In this document: piece by piece, positions 14,780 to 23,967 of the stretch | Layout: every line of letters starts with the position of its first letter | Position numbering within the stretch: position 1 is the first letter of the stretch | Assembly: GCF_016907275.1 (NCBI RefSeq) | Contig: NZ_JAFBBP010000001.1 | Span: 5,012,001 to 5,076,000 of the forward strand | Origin: Micromonospora luteifusca | GTDB lineage: Bacteria; Actinomycetota; Actinomycetes; Mycobacteriales; Micromonosporaceae | Reading direction: 5' to 3' | Length of the DNA stretch: 64,000 nt | The notes under the pieces: generated by a model | What the model was told of the DNA's origin: nothing | The model's database searches: none | The model's input: the letters and a program-made list of their open reading frames with translations, nothing else | Made by a program: the position numbers and the translations under genes

Positions 14780-16078
14780 CTATGCGCCAGCCGTTCGCGC
14801 CGGCCACCCCTCGAACGCACTCTGCCGATCGTGAGATGGCGATGCCGCCCGGGCGGGTGCGACCTGCCGCCTGGCCGCGGTGTCGGCGGGGGGACGGTGA
14901 ACGGTCGACGCTGACCCGGCGGTGGGGCCCCGCCACGCGTCCACGGCGAGCAGCACGAGGGCGGCCAGGGTCAGCAGCCCGCCGACGAGTGCCAGCGGGC
15001 GTGCCCCCGAGGTGGGCAGGAGGGCGCCGCCGAGCAGGGACCCGCCGGCAATGCCAGCGTTGAAGGCGGTGCTGACGCCGGCCGACGCCATGTCGGTGCT
15101 GCCCGGTGCCAGTTGCACCATCCGGTTCTGCACGGCGGAGCCGAACGCGGCGTAAGCGAGGCCGATCCCGGCGATGAGTGCGACCGCGCCGGGCTGGAGC
15201 GCACCGAGCGCGTACATGCCGAACAGTGCTGCGGTGCCGATGCTCAGCGGCGTCAGCAGGGAGGCGATCGGCCGGGTGTCCAGGGTCCGGGCCGCGGCCA
15301 GGGTGCCGACGACGCCAGCGGCGCCGGCGACGAACAGCAGCGGCGCGAGGACCGCGTCGGCGAAGCCGCTGACGTCGAGCAGGAACGGTGTGACGTAGGT
15401 CTGCAGGGTCATGAAGCCGCCGATGCCGAGGGCGGTCGCGATCAGTAGCACGGTGAAGCGCCGCCCGTCCGGTGTGGTGCCCCGGGCGCCGCCGCCGGCT
15501 GCCGGGGGATAGGAGGGAAGGAGGACGAGCACCGCCGCGGCGATCGCCAGACCGACCCCGGCCAGCACCGCGAACGCCGCGCGCCAACCGGCTTCCTGTC
15601 CGAGCCAGGTGCCGAGGGGTACACCGAGCACCGGGGAGAGCGTCGCCCCGGTCGCGAACAGCGCCACCACCCGGCCGCGCACCGCGACCGGAAAGGGCCC
15701 GATCACGGTCGCCGTGGCGATGGACCAGAACAGCGCCTGGGCGAGGGCGGTCACGAGGCGGGAGCCGGCCAGCACGGCGTACGTCGGCGCCAGCGCGGCG
15801 ATGGCGTTCGCGGCGGCGAACAGGACCATCGTGACGCCGAGCAGGTGACGCCGGGGAATCCGCTGGGTGAGCCGGGCCAGCGGCACCGACGCCACCACGA
15901 CCACGACGGCGTACCCGCTGACCAGCAGACCCACCTGCGAGCGGGACCGGTCGAGATCGGGTGCGATGTGGGTCAGCAGCCCGACGGGCAGCAACTCGGT
16001 CGTGATGAACGCGAACGCGGCGAAGGAGAGCGCGACGAGCACGGCTCTGGCCCTTCGCGGCGACACCTCGGGCGCCAT
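14780..16078 (-). CDS. MFS exporter, DHA1 family
   Basis: The 432-residue protein has 12 predicted membrane segments and the typical DHA1 drug/arabinose exporter pattern: ELLPVGLLTHIAPDL near residue 28, GYAVVVVVASVPLARLTQRIPRR between helices 2 and 3, and ATGATLSPVLGVPLGTWLG in the antiporter helix 5 region. It resembles chloramphenicol/sugar-efflux exporters. The last 50 residues (after about 380) form a hydrophilic Arg/Pro-rich tail that is unusual for the family. The substrate is unknown. Confidence 0.88.
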   Translation of the reverse strand: MAPEVSPRRARAVLVALSFAAFAFITTELLPVGLLTHIAPDLDRSRSQVGLLVSGYAVVVVVASVPLARLTQRIPRRHLLGVTMVLFAAANAIAALAPTYAVLAGSRLVTALAQALFWSIATATVIGPFPVAVRGRVVALFATGATLSPVLGVPLGTWLGQEAGWRAAFAVLAGVGLAIAAAVLVLLPSYPPAAGGGARGTTPDGRRFTVLLIATALGIGGFMTLQTYVTPFLLDVSGFADAVLAPLLFVAGAAGVVGTLAAARTLDTRPIASLLTPLSIGTAALFGMYALGALQPGAVALIAGIGLAYAAFGSAVQNRMVQLAPGSTDMASAGVSTAFNAGIAGGSLLGGALLPTSGARPLALVGGLLTLAALVLLAVDAWRGPTAGSASTVHRPPADTAARRQVAPARAASPSHDRQSAFEGWPARTAGA

Positions 16079-16124
16079 GGCCCACCCCCATTCATCGCCA
16101 CCGTAATCGAGGGCCCGACCTCGA

Positions 16125-16649
16125 TCACTGCTTGCGGCGTAGTTCGCGCAACACGCCGTGCCGGCGCAGGGCCCACGCGAGACGCCGGACGCTCGGGTGC
16201 CGCACGAACAGCACCGCCGCCCGGCGAATCAGGCCGAGCCGGTTGTCGCTCACCTGGTTGTCGACCGCCTGCCAGACCAGCTCGCGCACCTTGGCGCTGT
16301 CCAGCACCGCCCGGATCTCACGCCGTACCGCAGGATCCTCGGCCGCCGAAGTGATGGCGGCAACCTGACCCGGCCGGCCCGCAAGCGGCTCCACCGCCGC
16401 CGCGACGAGCGGCCTGCGCACCTCGTCCTGTTCCAGCAGCAGCAGTACGGCTTCCCGAATCTCGATGGTGTCCAGGCCGGAACGCAGCAGGCTCAACAGG
16501 CTTCGCTCAACCTCGCGGTCATGATCTGGGACGGACAGCGTGGCCAGCAGCACCGCGACCTCTTCCAGATCGATGAGGTGTCGTACCCCGGTACGGAACT
16601 CCGGCAGCCCCCACGCAACCTGCAGACCCTTCACGAGATCGCGGTTCAT
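16125..16649 (-). CDS. All-helical hypothetical protein
   Basis: A 174-residue soluble protein made almost entirely of amphipathic helices (for example EVAVLLATLSVPDHDREVER and AVLFVRHPSVRRLAWALRRH) with no catalytic motif. No family recognised. It lies 46 bases upstream of the exporter gene and may share its transcript. Confidence 0.6.
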   Translation of the reverse strand: MNRDLVKGLQVAWGLPEFRTGVRHLIDLEEVAVLLATLSVPDHDREVERSLLSLLRSGLDTIEIREAVLLLLEQDEVRRPLVAAAVEPLAGRPGQVAAITSAAEDPAVRREIRAVLDSAKVRELVWQAVDNQVSDNRLGLIRRAAVLFVRHPSVRRLAWALRRHGVLRELRRKQ

Positions 16650-16729
16650 GAGCCATCCGCTACCCGGAAGCGACAGCCGGCGAAACCCCGCGAGAGCCGG
16701 TTCTGCGGGTTCGGTCGCAGCAGGCGTTG

Positions 16730-17854
16730 TCAGTCTGCGAACGATGGTTCGGCGGGCTGGGCCGTGAAGAAGCGGACGATGTCTTCCGCGGCGGTCGGAG
16801 ACAGCATCATCGCCTGGACTCGTGCGGACATCGCGGCGACCGGGTGGATCCTGCTGAACATCCCCTCCTCGTACGCCCGGATTGCCGCGTCCGGGTCGGC
16901 GGGATTGGCGGCGAGTCGGCTGGCGAGTTCGGCGCCGTCGAGCATGGCCTGGTTGGCGCCCTCGCCGACCGGCGGCATGAGGTGCGCGGCGTCGCCGATC
17001 AGGGTGACGCCGGGCCGGCTGGTCCAGCGCGTACCGATGGGCATCGTTTCGATCAGACGCGGCGTCGGCGCGCTGTCGCCGGCTTCGATGAGTGCGGTGA
17101 GGCGGGGGGCCCAGTCACCGAACATGTCCAGCAGGGCGCGCTTACTGCGGTAGGCGTCGATGGGACGATCGGCCGCGCGCAGCGAGATCCCCACACGTAC
17201 GCTGCCGTCGCCGAGGCGCTGCGCTGCCAGGATCTGGTTCACACCGACGCACCACAGGTTTCCAGCGCCGACCAGCTCGGCGAGATCGGGGTGACGTCGG
17301 TCGACGTCTTCGATGCTCAGTTCCACGAGAGTGGCCACATAGGACAGCTCGACGTCGGTGAGCAGCGACCGGACGACTGAGCGTGCGCCGTCCGCGCCGA
17401 CGAGGATGTCGCAGCTGGCTCGGTGGCCGCCATGGAACGTCAGGTCCCAGCCCCCGTCGGGTCGCCGGGTCGCCGCGACAAGCCGGCGCTGCCAGACAAC
17501 CATGTCGCCGGGGAGGGAATCGAGCAGAAGATCACGCAGTACGCCCCGGTCGATCTCGGGCCGTCCGGAGAATGAGCCCGGTTGCGGCTCATGGTGGACC
17601 AGGGTTCGTCCGGTCGGGTCGACGATGCGATGTTCCTCGCCCTCGGGCCGCGCCTCCGACCGGAACCGGTCGGCGAGGCCCGCCTCGGCCAGGGCCTGCT
17701 GCCCCGACTCCGGGTGCAGGTCGAGCGAGCCGCCCTGCTGCCGCGCGGATCGGCTCGCCTCGCGCTCGTAGACCACCGCGTCGATGCCGTGCCGGTGGAG
17801 GACCCGTGCCAGCGTCAGGCCGCCAAGGCCGCCACCAGCGATCGCAATTCGCAT
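16730..17854 (-). CDS. FAD-dependent monooxygenase (aromatic hydroxylase/TetX-like)
   Basis: The 374-residue flavoprotein has MRIAIAGGGLGGLTLARVL (GxGxxG) at the N-terminus, the DG motif region ILVGADGARSVVR (about 160), and the GD motif GDAAHLMPPVGEGANQAMLDG (about 290-310). This matches class A flavin monooxygenases of the type that includes tetracycline-inactivating TetX. The substrate is undetermined. It is divergent from a TetR regulator across a shared 36-base palindrome, so it is probably the regulator's target. The ATG is placed where the FAD fold begins. Confidence 0.9.
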   Translation of the reverse strand: MRIAIAGGGLGGLTLARVLHRHGIDAVVYEREASRSARQQGGSLDLHPESGQQALAEAGLADRFRSEARPEGEEHRIVDPTGRTLVHHEPQPGSFSGRPEIDRGVLRDLLLDSLPGDMVVWQRRLVAATRRPDGGWDLTFHGGHRASCDILVGADGARSVVRSLLTDVELSYVATLVELSIEDVDRRHPDLAELVGAGNLWCVGVNQILAAQRLGDGSVRVGISLRAADRPIDAYRSKRALLDMFGDWAPRLTALIEAGDSAPTPRLIETMPIGTRWTSRPGVTLIGDAAHLMPPVGEGANQAMLDGAELASRLAANPADPDAAIRAYEEGMFSRIHPVAAMSARVQAMMLSPTAAEDIVRFFTAQPAEPSFAD

Positions 17855-17865
17855 TCTCACCCGGC

Positions 17866-17901
17866 TACCGTACACTGTATTGGTGGATACACCGTACGGT
17901 A
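17866..17901. promoter_or_regulatory. 36-base inverted repeat, probable TetR operator
   Basis: TACCGTACACTGTAT, 6 bases, then ATACACCGTACGGTA: the arms pair at 13 of 15 positions. It covers the whole gap between the divergent monooxygenase and TetR genes and overlaps the proposed TetR GTG start. Confidence 0.75.
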
Positions 17902-18608
17902 GCGAACCGTTGCCTGTCTGGGAACGCCCCGAACCTCAACCGCGGGCGGCGCCGGTGCCGTTGAGCCGCGAGAAGATCGCCGACACGGCGATCCGGCTTG
18001 CCGACGCGCACGGCCTCGACGGTCTGTCACTTCGCAAGATCGCCAAAGACCTCGGTGTCGGTCCGATGCGGCTCTACGACTACGTGACCAACAAATCCGA
18101 GCTGCTCGACCTGATGGTCGACGTGGTCTATGCCCGGATCGCCGACGTCGGCCAGCACGACGAATGGCGAGCCACGGTGCTGGCCATCGCCCACGCGACC
18201 CGCGATGCCGCCCTTGAGCATGAGTGGTTCTCCGACCTGCTCGGCGGAAGGCCGCACCTGGGACCCCACGCGCTCGCCGTGGGCGAGGCGACCGCGGCCG
18301 CCTTGAACCAGGCTCCCGGCGTGCACGGCATCGACGATCTCCAGCGGGCCCTGAGCGCCCTCAACGCCTCCATCATCGGAGCGGTCCGCAGAGAGGTCAC
18401 CGAGCGGCGCACCGCCCGTTCCACCGGCACCGATGAAGCCGCTTTCCAAGCCAGCCGCGGTCCCTACCTCATGCGCATGTTGAAAACCGGCAGGTACCCC
18501 ACCATCGCCCGGCTCGTCATCGACGGCGCCCACCTCAAGGCCGAGGAGACCTTCGATTACAACCTGGCCATCGTCCTGGACGGCATCACCAGTCGACCCC
18601 GCACGTGA
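17883..18608 (+). CDS. TetR/AcrR family repressor
   Basis: The 241-residue regulator has a helix-turn-helix domain at about 25-75 (REKIADTAIRLADAHGLDGLSLRKIAKDLGVGPMRLYDYV) and a TetR_C-type ligand-binding half resembling tetracycline-repressor relatives. The GTG at 17883 starts inside the palindrome with no ribosome binding site, so the mRNA may be leaderless, or translation may start at a later codon. It probably represses itself and the divergent FAD monooxygenase. The inducer is unknown. Confidence 0.85.
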   Translation: MDTPYGSEPLPVWERPEPQPRAAPVPLSREKIADTAIRLADAHGLDGLSLRKIAKDLGVGPMRLYDYVTNKSELLDLMVDVVYARIADVGQHDEWRATVLAIAHATRDAALEHEWFSDLLGGRPHLGPHALAVGEATAAALNQAPGVHGIDDLQRALSALNASIIGAVRREVTERRTARSTGTDEAAFQASRGPYLMRMLKTGRYPTIARLVIDGAHLKAEETFDYNLAIVLDGITSRPRT

Positions 18609-18832
18609 CCGCCGGCTCCGCAGTCGGCGTCCTGCCGTACGCCGATGGACGCCCACCACCTGCCCCACGGCGGGACTTCACTGCCGGCTCCTCGACAAAC
18701 ACCACGTTGTCGCCCCGGTCGCGGCGGAACTCGCTCCGCCGGGGGCGGGGCACCCACCCCGGTCGACGACGCCGCGAAGGTCCTCGCCGCCGACCGGTGC
18801 AGGTCGAACTCCCGTTTCTTGCCCGCTGACCG

Positions 18833-20035
18833 TCAGCCGCAGATCAGGTCGTCGAGCAGTGTCATCTGCCGCTCTATGAGCGTCATTGCCCGGTCCGGGT
18901 CGGCCAGTTCGGTGGCCAGGTACAGGACCGTCGAGCGGTGCCCGTCCGGGCTGACCGCGGCGAGGGTGCTCATCCCGGGCATGGAGCCGACGTGCGCCCA
19001 GGCGCCGCCGCACCGGTTGGGAATCCACATGATGCCCAGCCCGTAGCGGATGCCCGGTCGGATGCCCTGGAACCCGTCGGCCAGCACGGTCTGGTGCAGC
19101 TCGGCCAGCTGCTCCGGCCGCAACAGCTGGCCGCCCGCGACCGCCTGCCAGAAGCGGGCCAGGTCGGTGGGGGTGCTGACCAGGCCGCCGGCCGAGGCCG
19201 TCACGGTGGGATTGAAGACGGTCGTGTCGACCAGCGGCCCGCCCGGCGCGAACTGCCGGTAACCCTCGCCGTGCGGCTGAGGAAGGGTCGGTCGGTCGCC
19301 AGGGTAGAACGTCCGGGTCAGGTGCAGCGGCAGCAGGATCCGGGAACGCACCTCGGCGTGCCAACGGTGTCCGGTGACCCGTTCGATGAGCATCCCGGCC
19401 ACCAGGTAGTTGGTGTTCGAATAGCTCCACTGTGTACCCGCGGCGAACAGCGGTGAGTGCCGCATCGCGGTCGCCACCAGCTGCGCCTCGGTGTAGTGGT
19501 CGAAGCGGTGCGCGAGGAACTCGTCTGCCGACTGCAGCGCGGCGAGGTCACCGGTGGAGTCGTAGAGGCCGCTGGTGTGCTGCAGGACCTGCCGTACGGT
19601 GACGTGTCGGCCGTCGTTGCCGTTGCCCTGGACGACACCGGGCAGCCAGCGTTCGATCGGGTCGTCCAGCCTGATCCGGCCCTCGCCGACGAGTTGGAGC
19701 AGCACCACCGACACGAACGTCTTCGTGGTGCTGCCGATCCGGAAATACCCGTCGATCGGCATCTGCGCGCCGGTGTCCAGGTCGGCCACGCCGCTGCCGG
19801 CCGCGGTCACCCGGCCCCCGTCGCGGACCAGGCCCTGCGTTCCGGACACACCGAGATCGTGCAGATCGTCGAGGCCATGCTGGAGCACCGTTGCCGTGGA
19901 GCGGTGATCCAGGACTGCCGGCGCGGCCGAGCTGGCCCCTCCGCCGACCGCTGCGGCCAGCACCGCGCCAGCCGTCGCGGCTGCCACGAACCTTCGCCAC
20001 CGCACGGTCCTCTGGACTGCCGAACGTGTACTCAC
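18833..20035 (-). CDS. Secreted serine hydrolase (class C beta-lactamase/DD-peptidase fold)
   Basis: The 400-residue exported protein has an Arg-rich n-region, an Ala/Val/Gly hydrophobic core and SSAAPA (signal peptide to about 40). The active site is typical: STTK (Ser102, Lys105), the YSN triad (near 195) and HVG (near 355). It is a penicillin-binding-protein-like hydrolase, perhaps a DD-carboxypeptidase or esterase. The GTG at 20035 is fixed by AGAGGAG with 7-base spacing. A longer open frame upstream runs antisense through the response regulator and is not real. It lies 128 bases downstream of the two-component genes. Confidence 0.88.
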   Translation of the reverse strand: MSTRSAVQRTVRWRRFVAAATAGAVLAAAVGGGASSAAPAVLDHRSTATVLQHGLDDLHDLGVSGTQGLVRDGGRVTAAGSGVADLDTGAQMPIDGYFRIGSTTKTFVSVVLLQLVGEGRIRLDDPIERWLPGVVQGNGNDGRHVTVRQVLQHTSGLYDSTGDLAALQSADEFLAHRFDHYTEAQLVATAMRHSPLFAAGTQWSYSNTNYLVAGMLIERVTGHRWHAEVRSRILLPLHLTRTFYPGDRPTLPQPHGEGYRQFAPGGPLVDTTVFNPTVTASAGGLVSTPTDLARFWQAVAGGQLLRPEQLAELHQTVLADGFQGIRPGIRYGLGIMWIPNRCGGAWAHVGSMPGMSTLAAVSPDGHRSTVLYLATELADPDRAMTLIERQMTLLDDLICG

Positions 20036-20163
20036 ACCTGGGCTCCTCTCGGGAAAGTGACTGTGCACAAACCGTACGAAGAGCTTCGATGTACGCACCA
20101 ACCGGAAAGCCCGAAACCTGACCTGGGGGCTAACCCCCACCCGGGCTCGGTCTCGGTGTGGGA

Positions 20164-20814
20164 TTACGAGCTCAGGTAGCGCAGGACCGCGAGGACACGG
20201 CGGTTGTCGGCCTCGCCCGGGGGCAGCCCCAGCTTGTCGAAGATGCTCGCGACGTGCTTCTCCACGGTCCCACCGGTCACCACGAGCGCGCCGGCGATGC
20301 CGGCGTTCGAACGGCCTTCCGCCATCAACGCGAGGACGTGGCGTTCGCGCGCGGTGAGCGCCGCCACGCCGTCGGCGCGGCGGCTGACGCGCAACAGTTG
20401 ACCGACGACCTCGGGGTCGAGCGCCGTGCCGCCCGCGCCGACCCGCGCCAGCGCGTCGACGAATTCCGCGACGTCGGCCACCCGTTCCTTCAGCAGGTAC
20501 CCAGCGCCCGCCGCATTGCCCTCCAGCAGTCGGGCCGTGTACTTCGTCTCGATGTACTGCGACAGCACCAGTACCCCGGTGCGGGGATGCTGGCTGCGGA
20601 TCTCGAGCGCGGCGCGCAGCCCTTCGTCGGTGTGCGTCGGTGGCATCCGGATGTCGGCCACCACGACGTCGGGCTGATGCTCGGCCACTGCGGCAAGCAG
20701 CGCCTCGCCGTCGCCCACGGCAGCGCACACCTGGTGGCCGTGGTCCTCGATCAGCCGGGCCAGTCCTGCCCGGAACAGGGCCGCGTCCTCGGCGATCACC
20801 ACCCGCATGCTCAT
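20164..20814 (-). CDS. LuxR/NarL-type response regulator
   Basis: A 216-residue regulator: receiver domain (MRVVIAEDAALFRAGLARL, phospho-Asp in VVVADIRMPP about residue 54) and a C-terminal LuxR helix-turn-helix (LTARERHVLALMAEGRSNAGIA, TVEKHVASIFDKLGL). Its ATG overlaps the kinase stop by four bases. With the kinase and the ABC exporter just upstream it forms a signalling/export operon. Confidence 0.92.
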   Translation of the reverse strand: MSMRVVIAEDAALFRAGLARLIEDHGHQVCAAVGDGEALLAAVAEHQPDVVVADIRMPPTHTDEGLRAALEIRSQHPRTGVLVLSQYIETKYTARLLEGNAAGAGYLLKERVADVAEFVDALARVGAGGTALDPEVVGQLLRVSRRADGVAALTARERHVLALMAEGRSNAGIAGALVVTGGTVEKHVASIFDKLGLPPGEADNRRVLAVLRYLSS

Positions 20815-22238
20815 GCGCGCAGCGGGAGTTCGATGGTGATCTTCGTTGGGCCATCGGGCGGGCTCACGATCGTGATCCCGCCGTCCACTACGGCGACCCG
20901 CTGCGCCAGCCCGGACAGGCCGGTGCCCCGGGCCGGGTCGGCACCGCCCGTGCCGTCGTCGGTGACACTGATCAGCAGCACGTCCCGCGCTCCGGCCACC
21001 CGGATGTTGATCTTGTTGGCGAAGCTGTGCTTGGCCGCGTTGGCCAGCAGCTCGGCGACGCAGAAGTACGCGATGGTTTCGATCGCGGGGGTGGGCCGGA
21101 CCGGGATCCTGAACTCCAGCTCGACCGGGATGGCACTGTCGGCGGCCAACGAGGCGACGGCGTCCGCCAGTCCGTTGTCGAGCGCCGGCGGGTGGATCCC
21201 GCGGGCCAGGCTGCGCAGCTCACCGATCGCGTCCTTGGCGCCCCGGAGCGCGGCGTCGACCAACTCGCGGGCCGCCGCGGCGTCCCGGACCTCGTCGCCC
21301 TCGCCGAGCTTCTCCCGGGCCATGCCGAGGTTCATGGCCAGCGTGGCCAGCCGGATCTGCGCACCGTCGTGCAGGTTGCGCTCCAGGCGCCGCAGCAGGG
21401 CGGCCGAGTCGTCCACGGCCAGAGCCCGGCTCAGCTCCAGGTCGTGGACCCGCTGCGCCAGCCGCCCAGGGCCGAGCAGGCCTCGGATCAGCCAGGCGTC
21501 GGCGGCCGTGACGGCCCTGGTGACCCACGGAGCGGCCAACAACATCGCCGCTCCCGCCGCGGCGGCGGCGAACGTGCCGGTGAGGGTCGCGACGCGGAAC
21601 GTGCCCTCACCGAACAATCCGAACGGCGTGAACACCGGCACCGGGCTCAGCTGGGCCCCCGGCGGATGGTTGCGGAACGCCCCCCACAGGAGCGGGTAGC
21701 TCAGGTTGACCAGCCCGCCGACCCAGAAGAAGACGGCGTACAGCTCGATCAGGCCGACGGGCAGCTTGGCCAACTGGTAGACGACGACCCGCCAGCCGAC
21801 CCCGTCGCGAGGGCCCGGGCCGAACCAGGCCCGACGACCGGGGCTTCGCCGCACCGGCGTCGGTGCCCCGACTCGCACCCGGAGCAGCCGGCTCGCGAGC
21901 ATGCGCTGCAGCAAGCCGAGCTTCCGGGCCGCCGTCGTCGACACCAGCAGGACGAGCAGCAGTCCCACGCAGACACCGGCGGCGACCACGTTGGCCGGGG
22001 ACGGGTTACCCCGCCCGCCAGCGGCCACCAGCCAGATCAGGTCCACCGCGACAACGAAGAGAACCACCGGGTTGACCACGACGAACGGCAGCCCGGCCAG
22101 GCAGAACAACAGCTCACGACCCATTCGCCTGGTGAACGGCGCCACGACCCCCGCGCGGGTGACCACCCACGAGCTCCTGCCCCGCGTCTGGCCACCCGGC
22201 GGCAGGTCCACGGTCGGCATGATCACCGGAAGGCCCAT
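20811..22238 (-). CDS. Membrane sensor histidine kinase (HisKA_3)
   Basis: The 475-residue kinase has several N-terminal membrane segments (between about 35 and 255) forming an integral-membrane sensor domain. The dimerisation/phospho-His motif ERNLHDGAQIRLATLAMNLG (about 288-307) follows, then an ATPase domain with N box AELLANAAKHSFANKI and G box DDGTGGADPARGTGLSGL. It pairs with the response regulator it overlaps. The lack of a large extracellular loop suggests sensing within the membrane, or coupling to the adjacent ABC transporter. Confidence 0.9.
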   Translation of the reverse strand: MGLPVIMPTVDLPPGGQTRGRSSWVVTRAGVVAPFTRRMGRELLFCLAGLPFVVVNPVVLFVVAVDLIWLVAAGGRGNPSPANVVAAGVCVGLLLVLLVSTTAARKLGLLQRMLASRLLRVRVGAPTPVRRSPGRRAWFGPGPRDGVGWRVVVYQLAKLPVGLIELYAVFFWVGGLVNLSYPLLWGAFRNHPPGAQLSPVPVFTPFGLFGEGTFRVATLTGTFAAAAAGAAMLLAAPWVTRAVTAADAWLIRGLLGPGRLAQRVHDLELSRALAVDDSAALLRRLERNLHDGAQIRLATLAMNLGMAREKLGEGDEVRDAAAARELVDAALRGAKDAIGELRSLARGIHPPALDNGLADAVASLAADSAIPVELEFRIPVRPTPAIETIAYFCVAELLANAAKHSFANKINIRVAGARDVLLISVTDDGTGGADPARGTGLSGLAQRVAVVDGGITIVSPPDGPTKITIELPLRA

Positions 22239-22274
22239 GCCGTCATTCTCCCCTCTGCCCGCCCTGTCTCCTAT

Positions 22275-23075
22275 TCACGCATCCCGCTGGGCCAGCAACC
22301 ATCCGCCGACCGTCAGCGCGATCAGGGCGTACAGGGACAGCACACCGAGCCCGGCCCACGCGGACAGGAAGTCCGGGCAGGCCGCGCCGTCCGTGCCGCA
22401 GGTAACCGGCTTGGTCGTGCTCAGCGAGTTCTCCACGATCAGGATCGGCATGTACGACGCCACGCCGTGCGCGATGAAGCCGATGAACTGCGCGACCACG
22501 TACACGCCGGCCACCAGCACCCCGACCGCCGCGGCGCTGTGCCGGATGATCGCGCCCAGGCCCAGGCCGATCAGCCCGATCAGGCAGAAGCCAGCCCCGG
22601 TCACCGCGACCGCCCGCAGCACGCCGGGCTGGCCCAGCGTGGGCGCCGCGACGCCGTCGCGCAGCGTGGCGCCCACGGCGAAGAACGCGATGAACGACGC
22701 GACCTCCCCGACGATCAGCGTCACGGCCCCGAACACCGCTGCCTTCGCCGCCAGGACCAGGGGTCGCCGCGGAACGGCGGCCACCGTGGCCCGAATGGTT
22801 CCCGAGGTGTATTCGCTGGTCATGGTCAGCACGCCGAGCACACCCGTCAGCAGCAGGCCGGGGACCACGCCGGCAAGCGCGTTGTTGGTCACGTCCCCGG
22901 AGTCGCTTCGGGTGTTCAGGCCGACAGCGACCCCGATCCCGACGGTCCCGGCGACCGTGACGACCAGGGTCCACCAGGTCGAGCGCAGGCTGAGGAGCTT
23001 GATCCATTCCATCCGGGCAGCAGGCGCCAGCCCGTAACGGCCGCTCGGCACACCGATCTTTGCGGTCGTGGTCAT
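22275..23075 (-). CDS. ABC exporter permease (ABC-2 type)
   Basis: A 266-residue protein: a cytoplasmic N-terminus with MEWIKLLSLRSTWWTLV, then six hydrophobic segments, typical of ABC-2 export permeases that work with a separate ATPase. The start overlaps the ATPase stop by four bases, and the kinase gene begins 36 bases after its stop. Such exporters beside two-component systems often confer resistance to, or sense, cell-envelope-active compounds; here that is inference. Confidence 0.88.
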   Translation of the reverse strand: MTTTAKIGVPSGRYGLAPAARMEWIKLLSLRSTWWTLVVTVAGTVGIGVAVGLNTRSDSGDVTNNALAGVVPGLLLTGVLGVLTMTSEYTSGTIRATVAAVPRRPLVLAAKAAVFGAVTLIVGEVASFIAFFAVGATLRDGVAAPTLGQPGVLRAVAVTGAGFCLIGLIGLGLGAIIRHSAAAVGVLVAGVYVVAQFIGFIAHGVASYMPILIVENSLSTTKPVTCGTDGAACPDFLSAWAGLGVLSLYALIALTVGGWLLAQRDA

Positions 23076-23809
23076 GACGTTGCCTCCTGCGCCTGGCTGC
23101 CCTGGTATTCGACCGCTTCACTGGTGAGCCGGAAGAACGCGTCCTCCAGCGACGGCGACCCGGCCGACAACTCGGCGACCGTCGTGTCCGCGAGCAGCCG
23201 CCCCCGCCCGATCACCACCAGCCGCTCGGCGGTCAGCGCCATCTCGCTGATCAGGTGGCTGGACACGAACACCGTGCGACCCTGCGCGGCCAGCGACTTC
23301 AACAGGTCCCGGATCCAGCGGACCCCCTCGGGATCCAGCCCGTTCACCGGTTCATCCAGCAGCAGCACACCCGGATCGCCCAGCAGTGCCGCCGCGACCC
23401 CGAGGCGCTGCCCCATCCCGAGGGAGAACTTCCCGGCCCGTCGCCCGGCCGCACTGGTCAGGCCGACCATGTCGAGCACCTCGTCGACCCTGGCTCGCGG
23501 AATCGCGTTGCTGGCCGCCAGCGCGGCCAGGTGACTGCGGGCGCTACGGCCCGGGTGGAACGCCTTCGCCTCGAGCAGCGCGCCGACCTCGCGCAGCGGC
23601 CAGCGCAGCTCGCGGTAGCGGCGGCCGCCGATGCGCACCTGGCCGGCGTCGCACCGGTCCAGCCCGAGGATCAGCCGCATCGTGGTGGACTTGCCGGACC
23701 CGTTCGGGCCCAGGAAACCGGTGACGCTGCCCGGCCGCACGTCGAAGCTGAGCGCGTCGACTGCGACCGTCGGTCCGTATCGCCTGGTGAGATGTCGGGC
23801 CTCGATCAC
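23072..23809 (-). CDS. ABC transporter ATP-binding protein
   Basis: A 245-residue ATPase with Walker A GPNGSGKS (34-41), signature FSLGMGQRLGVAAALL (about 128-143), Walker B VLLLDEP followed by VNGLDPEG, and a switch His in VSSHL. It is the first gene of the operon ATPase, permease, kinase, response regulator, all on the minus strand. It belongs to the drug/bacitracin-type exporter ATPases. Confidence 0.93.
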   Translation of the reverse strand: MIEARHLTRRYGPTVAVDALSFDVRPGSVTGFLGPNGSGKSTTMRLILGLDRCDAGQVRIGGRRYRELRWPLREVGALLEAKAFHPGRSARSHLAALAASNAIPRARVDEVLDMVGLTSAAGRRAGKFSLGMGQRLGVAAALLGDPGVLLLDEPVNGLDPEGVRWIRDLLKSLAAQGRTVFVSSHLISEMALTAERLVVIGRGRLLADTTVAELSAGSPSLEDAFFRLTSEAVEYQGSQAQEATS

Positions 23810-23967
23810 CCGAACTCCTTCCGTCGTGGTGTTACCTACGGAAGATCACGCTAGGCGCGCGGACGCCCGGTCAGGAGCCGGCTGGCGGCCGTCTTCCGCT
23901 GGGGGATTTCCCCCAGGCGGTACCCACGAACAGCCGCCGCCGGACCCACTCCGTCAGGGCGAGATCG

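Noticed and set aside
14748..16091. A second minus-strand frame within the MFS gene
   Set aside because: It is a frame-shifted shadow of the exporter gene, with Arg/Ala-rich composition and no membrane segments.
20036..20854. N-terminal extension of the serine hydrolase through the response regulator
   Set aside because: The extension is antisense-like in composition, while the GTG at 20035 has a good ribosome binding site followed by a signal peptide.
20640..23534. A very long plus-strand open frame (964 codons) across the kinase and ABC genes
   Set aside because: It is Arg/Gly/Gln-rich, has no motif or ribosome binding site, and lies antisense to four well-recognised genes. Such frames are a by-product of high GC.
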